NCBI RefSeq assembly: GCF_042684485.1
Contig: NZ_JBHULM010000011.1
Location: forward strand, 186,001 to 250,000
Length of the DNA stretch: 64,000 bases
Source: Oceanihabitans gracilariae
Lineage (GTDB): Bacteria; Bacteroidota; Bacteroidia; Flavobacteriales; Flavobacteriaceae
Direction of reading: 5' to 3'
Position numbers and translations under genes: made by a program
Notes under the pieces: generated by a model
The model's database searches: none
Told to the model about the DNA's origin: nothing
What the model saw: the letters and a program-made list of their open reading frames with translations, nothing else
In this document: piece by piece, positions 9,124 to 18,599 of the stretch
How the letters are laid out: each line of letters opens with the position of its first letter
How positions within the stretch are numbered: the stretch's first letter is position 1

Positions 9124-10668
9124 TTAATTTTTAAACGTTTCTGTTTGTTGTTCTTCGCGTAATGCTGCTGCCAATTCTTTAACTTTTTCAGGGAATTGAC
9201 TTGCTAAATTGGTGTTTTGCCCCTTATCATTTTTAAGATTGAAGAGTTGCACCGTATCCTTGGCGGTTTTAAAACGTTGTCCTTCTTTAAACCATTTAGG
9301 AGTTCTGGTATGGTAACCATCTTTGTTATTGATGTACAACCAATCCCCTTTTCTAATCGCGTATTTAGTTGTCCAAGTATTATGTACCAATTGTTCTCTT
9401 ACTGGAGAAGGACTTTTGTCTAACCAAAGCTTAGAAAAATTAAAGCTATCATGCTGAAAGTCTTTTGGCAAGTCACTATTAGTCAGTGACGCTAAAGTAT
9501 TTAGAAGATCTATCTGACTAAACAATTGGGTACTTTTAGAACCCGGTTTAATCTTGTTGGGCCATTTTACAATAAAAGGCACATGGTGTCCGCCTTCATA
9601 TATATCTCGTTTTACACCTCTAAACGGATGTGAGCTATCATGATCGTAATTTTTAATACGTTCGTAGGCATATTTTTCAGAGCCATTATCGGAAGTAAAA
9701 ATAACAATGGTATTCTCATCGGCATTAATGCCCTTTAAAGCCTCTAAAATTTGTCCGACCGCATCATCAGTTTGATATACAAAATCGCCATATGGTCCAG
9801 CTTCGCTTTTTCCTCTAAATTCTTCATTCGGAATTATTGGCGCGTGTGGCGAAGGAAATGCCATATACAAAAAGAAAGGCTTTTTGGCTTGTTCTTGATT
9901 TTTTATAAAGGTCACGGCCTTACGTGTCACGGTTGGTAAGACCTTATAAAAATCCCAATCTTTAACAGCTGGTCCTGGACGTAATTCCCAATTCCCTTCT
10001 AAAGCAAAATCCTCTTCAGGATGCTGTAAGGTCAGTGTTGGTGCTGCTGTAACTTTGTTGTTTTCTATCCAGGTATACGGTGGAAAATTAATAGTTCCAT
10101 CACCAAAATAAGAATCGAAACCTATAGATAATGGACCACCAGGAATGGTTTTATTCCAGTCATAAGCTTGTGCTGGCCAAATGTCAATATTCTTATTTCT
10201 TAAAACGGCTTTTTCTTTTTGGGTAAACTCTTTTTTTCGGATAGCTTCCCAGTCCCAACCCAAATGCCATTTCCCAATAGCTGTGGTATGGTAGCCGTTT
10301 TGGCTAAGAATATGAGGTAAAGTCACCTGATTTTCTTTAAACACTGAAGATCCCATGGAATGGACAATATCATTAAAATCTCTCCAGTGATAGCGTCCCG
10401 ATAACAAGGCGTATCGACTTGGGGAACACACCCCAGAAGAACTATGCGCGTCTGTCATTAACAAGCCCTCTTTGGCTAATTGATCGAGATGAGGTGTAGG
10501 AATTTTAGATTGTGGATTTTGAATGGCTAAATCGCCAAAACCCATATCATCAGCATAAAATATGATGATGTTGGGTTTGCTATTTTCCGTTACTCCCTTT
10601 GTTTTTGGTGGTTTACAAGAGGTGAGCCCTACAAGTATAAAAACAAAAAAGTAAGCTCTAATCTTCAT
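9124..10668 (-). CDS. S1 sulfatase, lipoprotein, CSPSRY type
   Basis: A 514-residue sulfatase with Cys81 in CSPSRYALLSGRYHWR, ADDMGFGDL and TSDNGSEKYAYER. The ATG at 10668 (MKIRAYFFVF) is chosen because it gives a clean lipoprotein signal with LTSC (Cys18); an upstream in-frame ATG at 10764 would lie inside the preceding gene. The C-P-S/T-R-Y context followed by GRYxWR groups it with the sulfatases at 26479, 28117 and 32211. The start overlaps the stop of the upstream hydrolase gene, consistent with translational coupling in the leftward operon. Confidence 0.92.
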   Translation of the reverse strand: MKIRAYFFVFILVGLTSCKPPKTKGVTENSKPNIIIFYADDMGFGDLAIQNPQSKIPTPHLDQLAKEGLLMTDAHSSSGVCSPSRYALLSGRYHWRDFNDIVHSMGSSVFKENQVTLPHILSQNGYHTTAIGKWHLGWDWEAIRKKEFTQKEKAVLRNKNIDIWPAQAYDWNKTIPGGPLSIGFDSYFGDGTINFPPYTWIENNKVTAAPTLTLQHPEEDFALEGNWELRPGPAVKDWDFYKVLPTVTRKAVTFIKNQEQAKKPFFLYMAFPSPHAPIIPNEEFRGKSEAGPYGDFVYQTDDAVGQILEALKGINADENTIVIFTSDNGSEKYAYERIKNYDHDSSHPFRGVKRDIYEGGHHVPFIVKWPNKIKPGSKSTQLFSQIDLLNTLASLTNSDLPKDFQHDSFNFSKLWLDKSPSPVREQLVHNTWTTKYAIRKGDWLYINNKDGYHTRTPKWFKEGQRFKTAKDTVQLFNLKNDKGQNTNLASQFPEKVKELAAALREEQQTETFKN

Positions 10669-10673
10669 AGTTT

Positions 10674-11828
10674 TTAGCTTTGTTTTTTCCAGTCTATGGT
10701 TGCTTTTTTGTTTTCTAAATCCACCCAAATACTGGCATGTTCGTATTCTCTGGTTAAAATCCAATCGTTGACTTGCATCTCATTCAAGGGTTTCCCTAAA
10801 GGTTTCTCAAATTCTGGATACCAGGATAAGGATCCCATTTTCAAACGATACCCCCAATTATAAATAATATAAGAATGTTCTTGAGCTCCTGCTAAAAAAG
10901 AAGCGAGTGCAAAGGTTATGTGCGCTTTAGAAATACGTTCTTTCTCTTGGTCTGACTTCGCCATAAAGGTTTTGTTTAACCATGCATTTTCAGGCCAAGT
11001 TTTAAACACGACTATTTTACCGCTTTTACCCGCTTGTTCCATTTCCTGAATATCTTGTAGCATACTTTCTTTGGTTCTGCTATTAAAATATCCGAAATGT
11101 TCAATCATGATGGCATCGGTATGATCCGGAAAATTATTCCCTACATTTCTAACTGGCGTAGAACGAATACCATTATAAACGATTAATTTATCAGCACCGA
11201 TTTTAGCTCTAGTTTCTTTAATGAGCTCTTTTAAGCCTTGTTGAATCGCGTCAAATTTCTCTGTTCCCCACAATTGTTTATTTCCAGGGTTAGTAACTTG
11301 CACTAAGGCATCAAAAAAGACTCCATCGACATTAGGGTTATCTAAATTATCTTTAGCAACATTAGACCACCAATCTCTGAATTCTGGATTAGATAAATCA
11401 TAGCGTTTTATTCTATTATTTTTTAAATCAACAGCTCCCGTTTTTGTTTTAAGCCACCACTCTGATTGTTTTTGATACGCTTTATGCGCTCTATACATAT
11501 CATAATCTAAAAACGCATTCCAATAGAATACTACTTTTAGGTTTGGATTTAAGTCTTTTAAAACCTTAGCATCCTCTGCAATGGCATCTTCAGAATATTT
11601 GTATTTAGGAAAACCATGGGCTTTTTCTAAAACTACAAAATTAGAACGCTCGGCAATAAACTGAGCTTCAGATGGCGTTAACAAATCCCCTTTTTTTCCA
11701 AAGTGAAAAGCCACAGGAACTTTATCCCAACTGAAAGCAGGATAATGCTCATTATTTTGAGAAAATGCTACTTGGCATATCACCAATGCAATTAAACAAA
11801 GACTTTTTGGTAAAAAAGGAAACTTCAT
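10674..11828 (-). CDS. Putative TIM-barrel glycoside hydrolase, paralogue A
   Basis: A 384-residue exported protein (signal ending AFSQ) of an unassigned hydrolase family resembling hypothetical glycosyl hydrolase (GHL15-like) proteins. Two further copies lie at 18600 and 33730. All three share the N-terminal pattern FSWD.xP, then NP..KVxxYxN, then an Asp at the end of a DGVFxD strand (here D173) and a Glu in an EH dipeptide (here E243, IEHFGYF). These Asp and Glu are candidate catalytic residues, by comparison of the three copies only. It ends with AFEHxxVWVDL-type sequence (YEHASIWVDL) also conserved in all three. Position between GH29 and sulfatases suggests action on the same sulfated fucan. 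Confidence 0.7.
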   Translation of the reverse strand: MKFPFLPKSLCLIALVICQVAFSQNNEHYPAFSWDKVPVAFHFGKKGDLLTPSEAQFIAERSNFVVLEKAHGFPKYKYSEDAIAEDAKVLKDLNPNLKVVFYWNAFLDYDMYRAHKAYQKQSEWWLKTKTGAVDLKNNRIKRYDLSNPEFRDWWSNVAKDNLDNPNVDGVFFDALVQVTNPGNKQLWGTEKFDAIQQGLKELIKETRAKIGADKLIVYNGIRSTPVRNVGNNFPDHTDAIMIEHFGYFNSRTKESMLQDIQEMEQAGKSGKIVVFKTWPENAWLNKTFMAKSDQEKERISKAHITFALASFLAGAQEHSYIIYNWGYRLKMGSLSWYPEFEKPLGKPLNEMQVNDWILTREYEHASIWVDLENKKATIDWKKQS

Positions 11829-11839
11829 GATACCTAAAT

Positions 11840-13630
11840 TTATTTTATTGGTAAAATTTTAATAGATTTTAAACTTGATGTGTTGGCATCACCTTCAACC
11901 AATGAGGTTTTAATGGTATGCTTTCCTGCCGTTTTAAACTCTAATATACCCATTCTACGGTAAGCGTACTTGTCTGTTGCAGCTTGTTGGTTTTGGACTT
12001 TTATACCTTCGTCTGTGGTGGTTTTCCAAACTAAACGTCCTTCGCCTTTATATTCTAAATCTAAATAGTAATAGCCTGGTTGTTGTACATTCACTTCCCA
12101 AGTTACCGTACCGTTTTCTTCCCAATTACTTACTTGGTTAGCGTGTTTCCATTCACCAAATTTTTCCATCCATCGAACATTCTTTTGTTCGGCACCTTCA
12201 GCAACTCCAAACTCGGTTAATAATCGTGTTGGAACATTAGGATAAACCCCTAAGTTGGTTTCTACAATAGCATCTGTGTCTTCAAGTTGAACTTGAATTA
12301 CAGAAATCAATTCTTCAGGTGCTTTATAAGGTACATCAATCACCAACCAATCATTTTCCATAGTGTATGTTAAAGCACTGCTTTGGTCTCCATCTAAAAG
12401 TGCAATGTTTTTCACCTTAGATTTTAAACCTGGTAAATATAATTTACCATCTGTTGGCCATTGCCCTACAGATAAATAAAGTGACTCATTATTAGTAGTA
12501 ACATCTCCCCATGGTAAGGCGTAACCCCAAGGTGAACTTCCTGCATCATATACTACTTGTGGATATTTTTGTATCCAACGACCTGATTCTTGTAAAAATT
12601 CAATTCCTATATTTGGAATAGCACCACTACTATCTGGACCCACATTAAATAAATAAGATCCTCCACGAGCTACCGTTTCAATAACACGACCTAAAATTTT
12701 CTTAGGGCTTTTAAAGTTGTTATCATACCAAGCGTATGACCAAGAATCGTTATTCGTATCACAGGTTTCCCAAAGTCCTTCAACATTACGTGTTGGCACT
12801 TCCATATCTCCTATACTAGCATAGTCTCCCATACCATAACCTACACGACTACACATCATAGCATTAGGTTGTAATTCTCTTACCATATCAGCTAATTCTA
12901 CCACATATTCTTTTGGCATATCACCAGGTGTATCAAACCACACGAAATCTATGTCTCCATAATTAGTACATATTTCTTTAACTTGAGGTTTACATTTATT
13001 GTAGAAATAGTCTTTGAAGTCTACTTTATTTCCATTTTCATCAACTTCTGGGCCTCTAGTTCCTCCTGGAGCGGTCCAATCTTGATTATGCGAATAATAA
13101 AATCCGAACCCAAGACCTAATTCTTTACAAGCTGCAGACAACTCATGCATAGGATCTCTACCAAATGGCGTTGCATCTACAATATTGAAGTCACTTGCTT
13201 CAGAATCGAACATCGCAAATCCTTCATGATGCTTACTGGTAATGATGATATATTTCATACCTGCATCTTTAGCCAATTGTGCTATTTGCTTGGCATCAAA
13301 TTCGGTAGGATTAAAGGTTTTAGCGGTTTCCATATATTTTTCTGGTGCAATATTGGCCACACGCTTGCTCATTAACCATTCTCCAATACCATAATAGGTT
13401 TTATCTTCCCATACTCCACCAAGGTTTGAGAATAAACCCCAATGAATAAACATTCCGTAATTTCCTTCATCAAACAACTTCGCTTTTCCACTTTTTAAAG
13501 CATCACCAGAAACTGTAGTTTCTCCCCACATTTCTTCCATTCCCTTTTTATCTTTTTCTTGAGAATGCATGTTTAGAATACCTAAAAACATTACTATAGC
13601 GGAAAACATTAAACATTTATTATTAAACAT
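11840..13630 (-). CDS. GH29 alpha-L-fucosidase
   Basis: A 596-residue exported exo-alpha-L-fucosidase of family GH29. The family start GMFIHWGLFS, the strand motif YIIITSKHHEGFAMFDS, FGFYYSHNQDW and YGDIDFVWFDTPGD are all present; D233 in VWFD is the likely catalytic nucleophile. NVGPDSSGAIP closes the catalytic domain near residue 340. The remaining 250 residues hold the beta-sandwich of GH29 plus an extra C-terminal domain (GYYYLDLEYKGEGRLVW) that may bind glycan. Second gene of the leftward operon, directly after the TonB receptor. A signal peptide ends near MHSQ. It removes terminal L-fucose from oligosaccharides, probably after desulfation. Confidence 0.93.
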   Translation of the reverse strand: MFNNKCLMFSAIVMFLGILNMHSQEKDKKGMEEMWGETTVSGDALKSGKAKLFDEGNYGMFIHWGLFSNLGGVWEDKTYYGIGEWLMSKRVANIAPEKYMETAKTFNPTEFDAKQIAQLAKDAGMKYIIITSKHHEGFAMFDSEASDFNIVDATPFGRDPMHELSAACKELGLGFGFYYSHNQDWTAPGGTRGPEVDENGNKVDFKDYFYNKCKPQVKEICTNYGDIDFVWFDTPGDMPKEYVVELADMVRELQPNAMMCSRVGYGMGDYASIGDMEVPTRNVEGLWETCDTNNDSWSYAWYDNNFKSPKKILGRVIETVARGGSYLFNVGPDSSGAIPNIGIEFLQESGRWIQKYPQVVYDAGSSPWGYALPWGDVTTNNESLYLSVGQWPTDGKLYLPGLKSKVKNIALLDGDQSSALTYTMENDWLVIDVPYKAPEELISVIQVQLEDTDAIVETNLGVYPNVPTRLLTEFGVAEGAEQKNVRWMEKFGEWKHANQVSNWEENGTVTWEVNVQQPGYYYLDLEYKGEGRLVWKTTTDEGIKVQNQQAATDKYAYRRMGILEFKTAGKHTIKTSLVEGDANTSSLKSIKILPIK

Positions 13631-13715
13631 ATGCGAACTTTTATTAATTTTTATTTCTTTTTAAATGGGATAAAACACCCTCTTTCTTGATTTTTATAAT
13701 TTTCTTATTTTTAGA

Positions 13716-16700
13716 TTATAGTCTGTATCTCAACCCAATTTTCCATGTAGGAGTTCTTCGGTAATAAGATGTTAAGTTTTGAGGATCATCTCCAATATAT
13801 CTTCTGGTATCTTCTCCTGTAAGGTTACTTACTCCAGCACTTGCTTGTAAGCCTTTTATGATATTATATTTTAAATTGATACCTAATAACGTTGTACCTT
13901 CGGTATAATGTGCTTCATCTGCACGTGTAGATCCAATACCTCCTAAATTACTTAGGTAATTACTTCTGTAAGCAGCTGTAAACCTAAAAGAGAAACCGTA
14001 TTTTTCATAATACATAACCGTATTAAAATTATGTTTTGAAGTACCAGGAAAACCATTTGTTGCATCACCAACAGCTCCATCAAAATTACTTTCAACAAAA
14101 GAATAATTTGCACGCAAACCAAAACCGCTAGCAAAACCTGGTAAAAATGTAAAGTGATGATTAAAACCTATTTCAAAACCATACAATTGTGCATTTGTAA
14201 TATTGATAGGTGTAGAAATATCAAATAATAAATCTTCTTGACCTGCAGGTATTGCTATACCCAATTCTTCTACTCCTGGATAAGCCTGATCATTAAGTGT
14301 TTGTCTTCCTATATAATTTCTAATGTCTTTAAAGAAAACACTACCAACTATAGCGCCACCATTTTTGCTATACAACTCAAATGTTGTATCATACATCCAT
14401 GCACTGTAAGGTTTTAAATTTGGATTTCCAGAAGTAATTGTTCCTCTATATAAACTAGTTGCTAAATTAGGCTCATAGTCAGGTGAACTTGGATTAAAAA
14501 TTTCAGAAGTAGGATCTAAATACGTTACTTCATTACTTGGCATCATGTCTCTATATTTTGGTCTTGATGCTCCTCTAGCAGCGCTAAATCTTAAGTTAAA
14601 ATTTCTTTTTATTTTAAAATTAGCATTAAAAGTAGGTAATATATCCCATCTAGAATTTTCTACCTCATGGTATAATGCTTCATTTACAACACTTACCGTT
14701 TCTGCAATAGGGTCAAATTGTTCTACTCCAGTAAATCCACTAGATTCATTTATTGTATTAATTGCTCGTACTCCAAAATTTAAAACTACAGGCACATTAA
14801 AAATTCTTGCTTTTGCATCTACTTGCGCATAAGTAGAAAAACTTTTCTCTATAGCACCATAAGATTTTGCAGGATTAAATTGCAGATTATCTACGTCAGA
14901 AACCAATTCATTTAAAGGTGTATCAAAATCAAAAACACCTGCACCATCTAAACTATCAAATCCTGGAGTTATATCTAAGACTTCATTTCCAGGAATATTA
15001 ATCCATTGATCTAAACCTGTTTCTCCGTATAGAAAATCTCCTGGAACATAATAATTGTTAATAGAAGTAAGATCTAAAAATTGCTGATTTTGCGCTTCTG
15101 TATAATCGCCATATATATCTCCTGCATCTCCTTGCGCTTCTCTTGCTTCAAAATCTGTAACTGCAGATCTAGCACCTAAAGTAAATTTCACCTTTTTATT
15201 TAACTCATACTCTACATCTATTCTAGATGCATAGTTGTATCCTTTGGTTCTAATATGTCTTTTTGAAGCAGACAATAAACTAAATGCCGTTGGGTCATAA
15301 ATTTCATCTGGCACTCCATATTGAGGAAAGTATCCTCTTAAATCTAAACTAAAAGCGCTATTATCATAGTCTTGTCCTTTTAGTCTTGATGTTATTTGTG
15401 TTAAGTCTTGGAAATAATCTAAATTAGAATAAGACAAATCAAAACCAAAAACCAACTTATCTGATTCTTTATATTTTGTATTTAAACCAATAATATTATT
15501 AGTAGTGTTATTGTCATAAAATTGATTTTTATTTTGAATATTTACTCTAGATTGGTTAGCACCTGCTCCATCAATATAAGCTAGATTATTACCATTAAAA
15601 GCAAGACTTCCTGGAGTAAAGAAGTTATCAGCTCCTAATATACCATTACTATCACCACCTGCAGCCATTGACATTTGGAATTGTTGTCTGTCTGAAGCAG
15701 CTTGCAATCTTGTTAAGGTATAATCTAATAAAAACTCTAATTTTTTGGTTGGTTTATATTGAATTGCCGCAGATATAGCTAATTGCTCTCTATAATCTTT
15801 TCTAACTACATTATTAATAGTTGCTGGCACCAAGATATTTTCGTAAACATTTTCACCTTCTTCAAAAGAACCATCACTGTCAGTATCTTCATAAAAATCA
15901 ACAAATCTATAACCTCGCATTCCTGCTTCTTCACGTAACCTAAAATCATCTGCATACACTACAGAAACAGCAGCACCTAGTTTGTCATTTATTTTAGCAC
16001 CAAAAACTCCTGAGTACCTTTTATCAAAATCAATATTCTTAAACTCAGCCTCGCTATCTCCTCTTAGATTAAAACTAGCGAAATAGTTTTTTCCCTTTTT
16101 ATATCTTTTATCTAATGGTCTTAAAGTCTGAAAATCTACAGTTCCACCAATATCTGTAGCTATTTCTTTTGCTTGTGATGTTTTATGAATTCTAGCTCCA
16201 TTAATAATTTCAGTAGGAATAACATTCAAGTTAAATTTTCTAAAATCGGATTTTCCTTCATTTCCTGCAGAAATTGGAGCACGTCCATTCATAGTAATTT
16301 TAACAAACTGCGGACCTATACCTCTAATAGAAACTCTGTCTCCTGAAACACCATCGTCATTTCGCTCTATTTGCACACCTGCAACTCTTTGTAAAGCATC
16401 TGTTACATTACTATCTGAAAAACTACCAATATCTTCTGGCGTAATAGCCTCTATAACTGTAGCTGCTTCTCTTTTTTCTTTAACAGCTTTCAATTGCGAA
16501 CTTCTAATACCTGTTGTTACAACTACTTCATCTAAAGATTCTGTATCTGTTTCCATCTTAACATTTACGATGCTTTTTCCTGCAACAACCTTTTCTACAG
16601 TTTTAAAACCTACATAAGAAAAAACCAATACAGCATCTGCATTATTTAATTCTAAAGTATAATACCCATCCATATCAGACATGGTACCATTACTCGTTCC

Positions 16701-16841
16701 TTTTTCTATAACACTTGCTCCAGGCAAAGGAATATTATCTTTATCAATAATTTTACCAGTAATAGCTTGCTCTTGTGCAAAGCCAATAAAGCATTGCAGT
16801 AAAAACAAAAACATTAAACTTTTAGAAATATTTTTTTTCAT
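13716..16841 (-). CDS. TonB-dependent outer-membrane receptor
   Basis: A 1041-residue TonB-dependent transporter. Order: signal peptide ending GFAQ, carboxypeptidase-D-like regulatory domain (TGKIIDKDNIPLPGASVIEKG, about 26-110), plug domain (IGSFSDSNVTDALQRVAGVQI, about 130-235) and a long beta-barrel ending TWKIGLRYRL. The plug sequence RVSIRGIGPQFVKITMNGR resembles the TIGR01782-type receptors of Caulobacter and Xanthomonas relatives rather than classic SusC, and no SusD partner follows. It probably imports oligosaccharides of the target glycan. First gene of the leftward operon; a regulon element lies 60 bp upstream. Confidence 0.88.
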   Translation of the reverse strand: MKKNISKSLMFLFLLQCFIGFAQEQAITGKIIDKDNIPLPGASVIEKGTSNGTMSDMDGYYTLELNNADAVLVFSYVGFKTVEKVVAGKSIVNVKMETDTESLDEVVVTTGIRSSQLKAVKEKREAATVIEAITPEDIGSFSDSNVTDALQRVAGVQIERNDDGVSGDRVSIRGIGPQFVKITMNGRAPISAGNEGKSDFRKFNLNVIPTEIINGARIHKTSQAKEIATDIGGTVDFQTLRPLDKRYKKGKNYFASFNLRGDSEAEFKNIDFDKRYSGVFGAKINDKLGAAVSVVYADDFRLREEAGMRGYRFVDFYEDTDSDGSFEEGENVYENILVPATINNVVRKDYREQLAISAAIQYKPTKKLEFLLDYTLTRLQAASDRQQFQMSMAAGGDSNGILGADNFFTPGSLAFNGNNLAYIDGAGANQSRVNIQNKNQFYDNNTTNNIIGLNTKYKESDKLVFGFDLSYSNLDYFQDLTQITSRLKGQDYDNSAFSLDLRGYFPQYGVPDEIYDPTAFSLLSASKRHIRTKGYNYASRIDVEYELNKKVKFTLGARSAVTDFEAREAQGDAGDIYGDYTEAQNQQFLDLTSINNYYVPGDFLYGETGLDQWINIPGNEVLDITPGFDSLDGAGVFDFDTPLNELVSDVDNLQFNPAKSYGAIEKSFSTYAQVDAKARIFNVPVVLNFGVRAINTINESSGFTGVEQFDPIAETVSVVNEALYHEVENSRWDILPTFNANFKIKRNFNLRFSAARGASRPKYRDMMPSNEVTYLDPTSEIFNPSSPDYEPNLATSLYRGTITSGNPNLKPYSAWMYDTTFELYSKNGGAIVGSVFFKDIRNYIGRQTLNDQAYPGVEELGIAIPAGQEDLLFDISTPINITNAQLYGFEIGFNHHFTFLPGFASGFGLRANYSFVESNFDGAVGDATNGFPGTSKHNFNTVMYYEKYGFSFRFTAAYRSNYLSNLGGIGSTRADEAHYTEGTTLLGINLKYNIIKGLQASAGVSNLTGEDTRRYIGDDPQNLTSYYRRTPTWKIGLRYRL

Positions 16842-16868
16842 GATTTGAAGGGTTAGTTCGTATGCTTA

Positions 16869-16929
16869 CAAATATGTGACAAATAAGAGAATTCAACTTG
16901 CTCATTTCGTTTTTAAATTTTCTCATTTC
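16869..16929 (-). promoter_or_regulatory. Regulon element plus promoter for the TonB receptor operon
   Basis: On the - strand GAAATGAG occurs at 16929-16922 and again, identically, at 16908-16901, exactly 21 bp apart, followed by a -7-like box CATATTTG at 16876-16869. The last G of the second repeat is 25 bp from the first base of the -7 box, the same geometry as the other promoters of the locus. The start codon is about 60 bp further on. Confidence 0.8.
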
Positions 16930-16971
16930 AACCAAACCCTTTAAATATTGGCAGTCTCGGCATATTTGAAA

Positions 16972-17032
16972 TTTTACAGCAACAAAATGACAGATTAGAG
17001 AAGCGTTTATAAATAAGTAAATAGTTACTTTG
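16972..17032 (+). promoter_or_regulatory. Regulon element plus promoter for the GH29 operon
   Basis: Half-sites TTTTACAGCAA (core ends 16979) and GATTAGAGAA (core ends 17000), 21 bp apart, then TTACTTTG at 17025-17032, 25 bp after the second core. Together with the - strand element at 16869-16929 it forms a divergent control region between the two largest operons. The leader would be about 16 nt. Confidence 0.8.
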
Positions 17033-17054
17033 TTTATCTGATAAATAAAAACCC

Positions 17055-18578
17055 ATGTCTCTTAAAAAAAACTCAAGTATTCTTTTTTTTCTACTAAGCA
17101 CTTGTTTTTCTTTTGCCCAAACAAAACAGGCTCAAAAACCCATTGAAGCCAATTGGGAATCTATGGCAGCCAACTATCACGTACCAGAATGGTTTCAAGA
17201 TGGTAAAATTGGCGTATGGATGCATTGGGGAATTCCGTCATCAATCGATGAAAATAGACCCGAAGATGGATCGCATTACGGAAGACGCATGTATGGTGAT
17301 GAAGATTATGATGCCAGAAATGAACCCGACAGATTGCGAACCGTAAAATTATCGGAATGGCATGAAAAACGTTACGGAAATCCTTCAGAGTTTGGTTACG
17401 AAAAATTTATCGCAGATTTTAAAGCTGAAAATTTTGACGCTAATGCCATCGTCAAATTTGTTAAAGATTGTGGTGCACGCTTTATCATGCCAGTCGCTAC
17501 ACATCACGATAATTTTGACATGTATGATTCCTTCTTCCCTTGGAATGCCGTAAACATGGGACCAAAAAGAGATATTCTTAGAGAATGGAAAGATGCGGCC
17601 TACAAGCATGATTTAAAATTCGGTGTATCTACACATTTATATTGGTCACCACGCTTTTTTAGAACGGCTAGAAAATTTCAAAAAGAAGGTACAGCAGCTT
17701 GGGACTTTTTCAATATGGATTATGACACCTATAAGTTTGCTAGCCAAGATAGCTGGAACCAACATTGGTACAAACGCTCTTGGGATTTAATCGAAAAGTA
17801 TGATCCGGATATGTTTAACAACGATTCGCCATATCCTAAAATAGGTTCAGGTAAAGGCTTAGGGGTGAAACTATTCTCAGCGTATTTAAATAGAGATTTA
17901 AAAGAAAACAAGGGCAAACAAACCACTGTTTTATCCTTTAAAAACACCAAAGAAAACAAAGCCGCATTTACCTATAATTTAGAGCGTGGTATGTTTGGTG
18001 AGCTTCAAGAACACCCTTGGATTTGGGCAACCGATTTATCAGGAAGTTGGTTTTACCGCAAGAACTCGTTTACCCGTATGTCCTTGCCTGTTTTAATTGG
18101 CAATGCTATTGATGCTATTAGTAAAAATGGTGCCGTTATGATTAATATTGCTTTAAAAGGCGATGGGACTATTCCTGAAAACCAAAAACAAATGCTTAGC
18201 GCTTTTGGCGCTTTTGTTAAGCATAACCAAGAAGGTATTTACAATACCAGACCATGGAAAACCTTTGGCGAAGGTCCTTTAGAGATTGTAACTAAACGCG
18301 CAGGAGAAAACCTAAAACCCTTTTCTGAAAAAGACATTCGTTTTACCACAAAAGACGATAATATTTATGCTTTTGTTTTGTCAACACCAACCGAAGATAT
18401 CTTAATTAAAACCCTGAAAAAAGACGGCCTTTTAGAAAAAAACATCAAAAAGATACAATTATTAGGGAGCGATCAAACCATTAGCTGGAAACGCAGTAAA
18501 GAAGGCTTATTAATTACACACAACTTTACAACGCTACCAAATCAATCAGCGCTATGCTTTAAAATAATCACGGAATAG
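17055..18578 (+). CDS. GH29 alpha-L-fucosidase, divergent subgroup
   Basis: A 507-residue exported GH29-like enzyme with signal peptide ending SFAQ. KIGVWMHWGIPS, FIMPVATHHDNFDMYDS and KFGVSTHLYWSPR follow the GH29 order. The nucleophile position falls at D257 in PDMFNNDSP, where NND replaces the common WFD, so the active site is somewhat divergent. MINIALKGDGTIP marks the end of the barrel near residue 380, and the C-terminal beta domain is short. First gene of the rightward operon, opposite the TonB receptor. It may act on a different linkage or a sulfated fucose compared with the GH29 at 11840. Confidence 0.88.
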   Translation: MSLKKNSSILFFLLSTCFSFAQTKQAQKPIEANWESMAANYHVPEWFQDGKIGVWMHWGIPSSIDENRPEDGSHYGRRMYGDEDYDARNEPDRLRTVKLSEWHEKRYGNPSEFGYEKFIADFKAENFDANAIVKFVKDCGARFIMPVATHHDNFDMYDSFFPWNAVNMGPKRDILREWKDAAYKHDLKFGVSTHLYWSPRFFRTARKFQKEGTAAWDFFNMDYDTYKFASQDSWNQHWYKRSWDLIEKYDPDMFNNDSPYPKIGSGKGLGVKLFSAYLNRDLKENKGKQTTVLSFKNTKENKAAFTYNLERGMFGELQEHPWIWATDLSGSWFYRKNSFTRMSLPVLIGNAIDAISKNGAVMINIALKGDGTIPENQKQMLSAFGAFVKHNQEGIYNTRPWKTFGEGPLEIVTKRAGENLKPFSEKDIRFTTKDDNIYAFVLSTPTEDILIKTLKKDGLLEKNIKKIQLLGSDQTISWKRSKEGLLITHNFTTLPNQSALCFKIITE

Positions 18579-18599
18579 TTAAAATTTAGAACAAGATTA

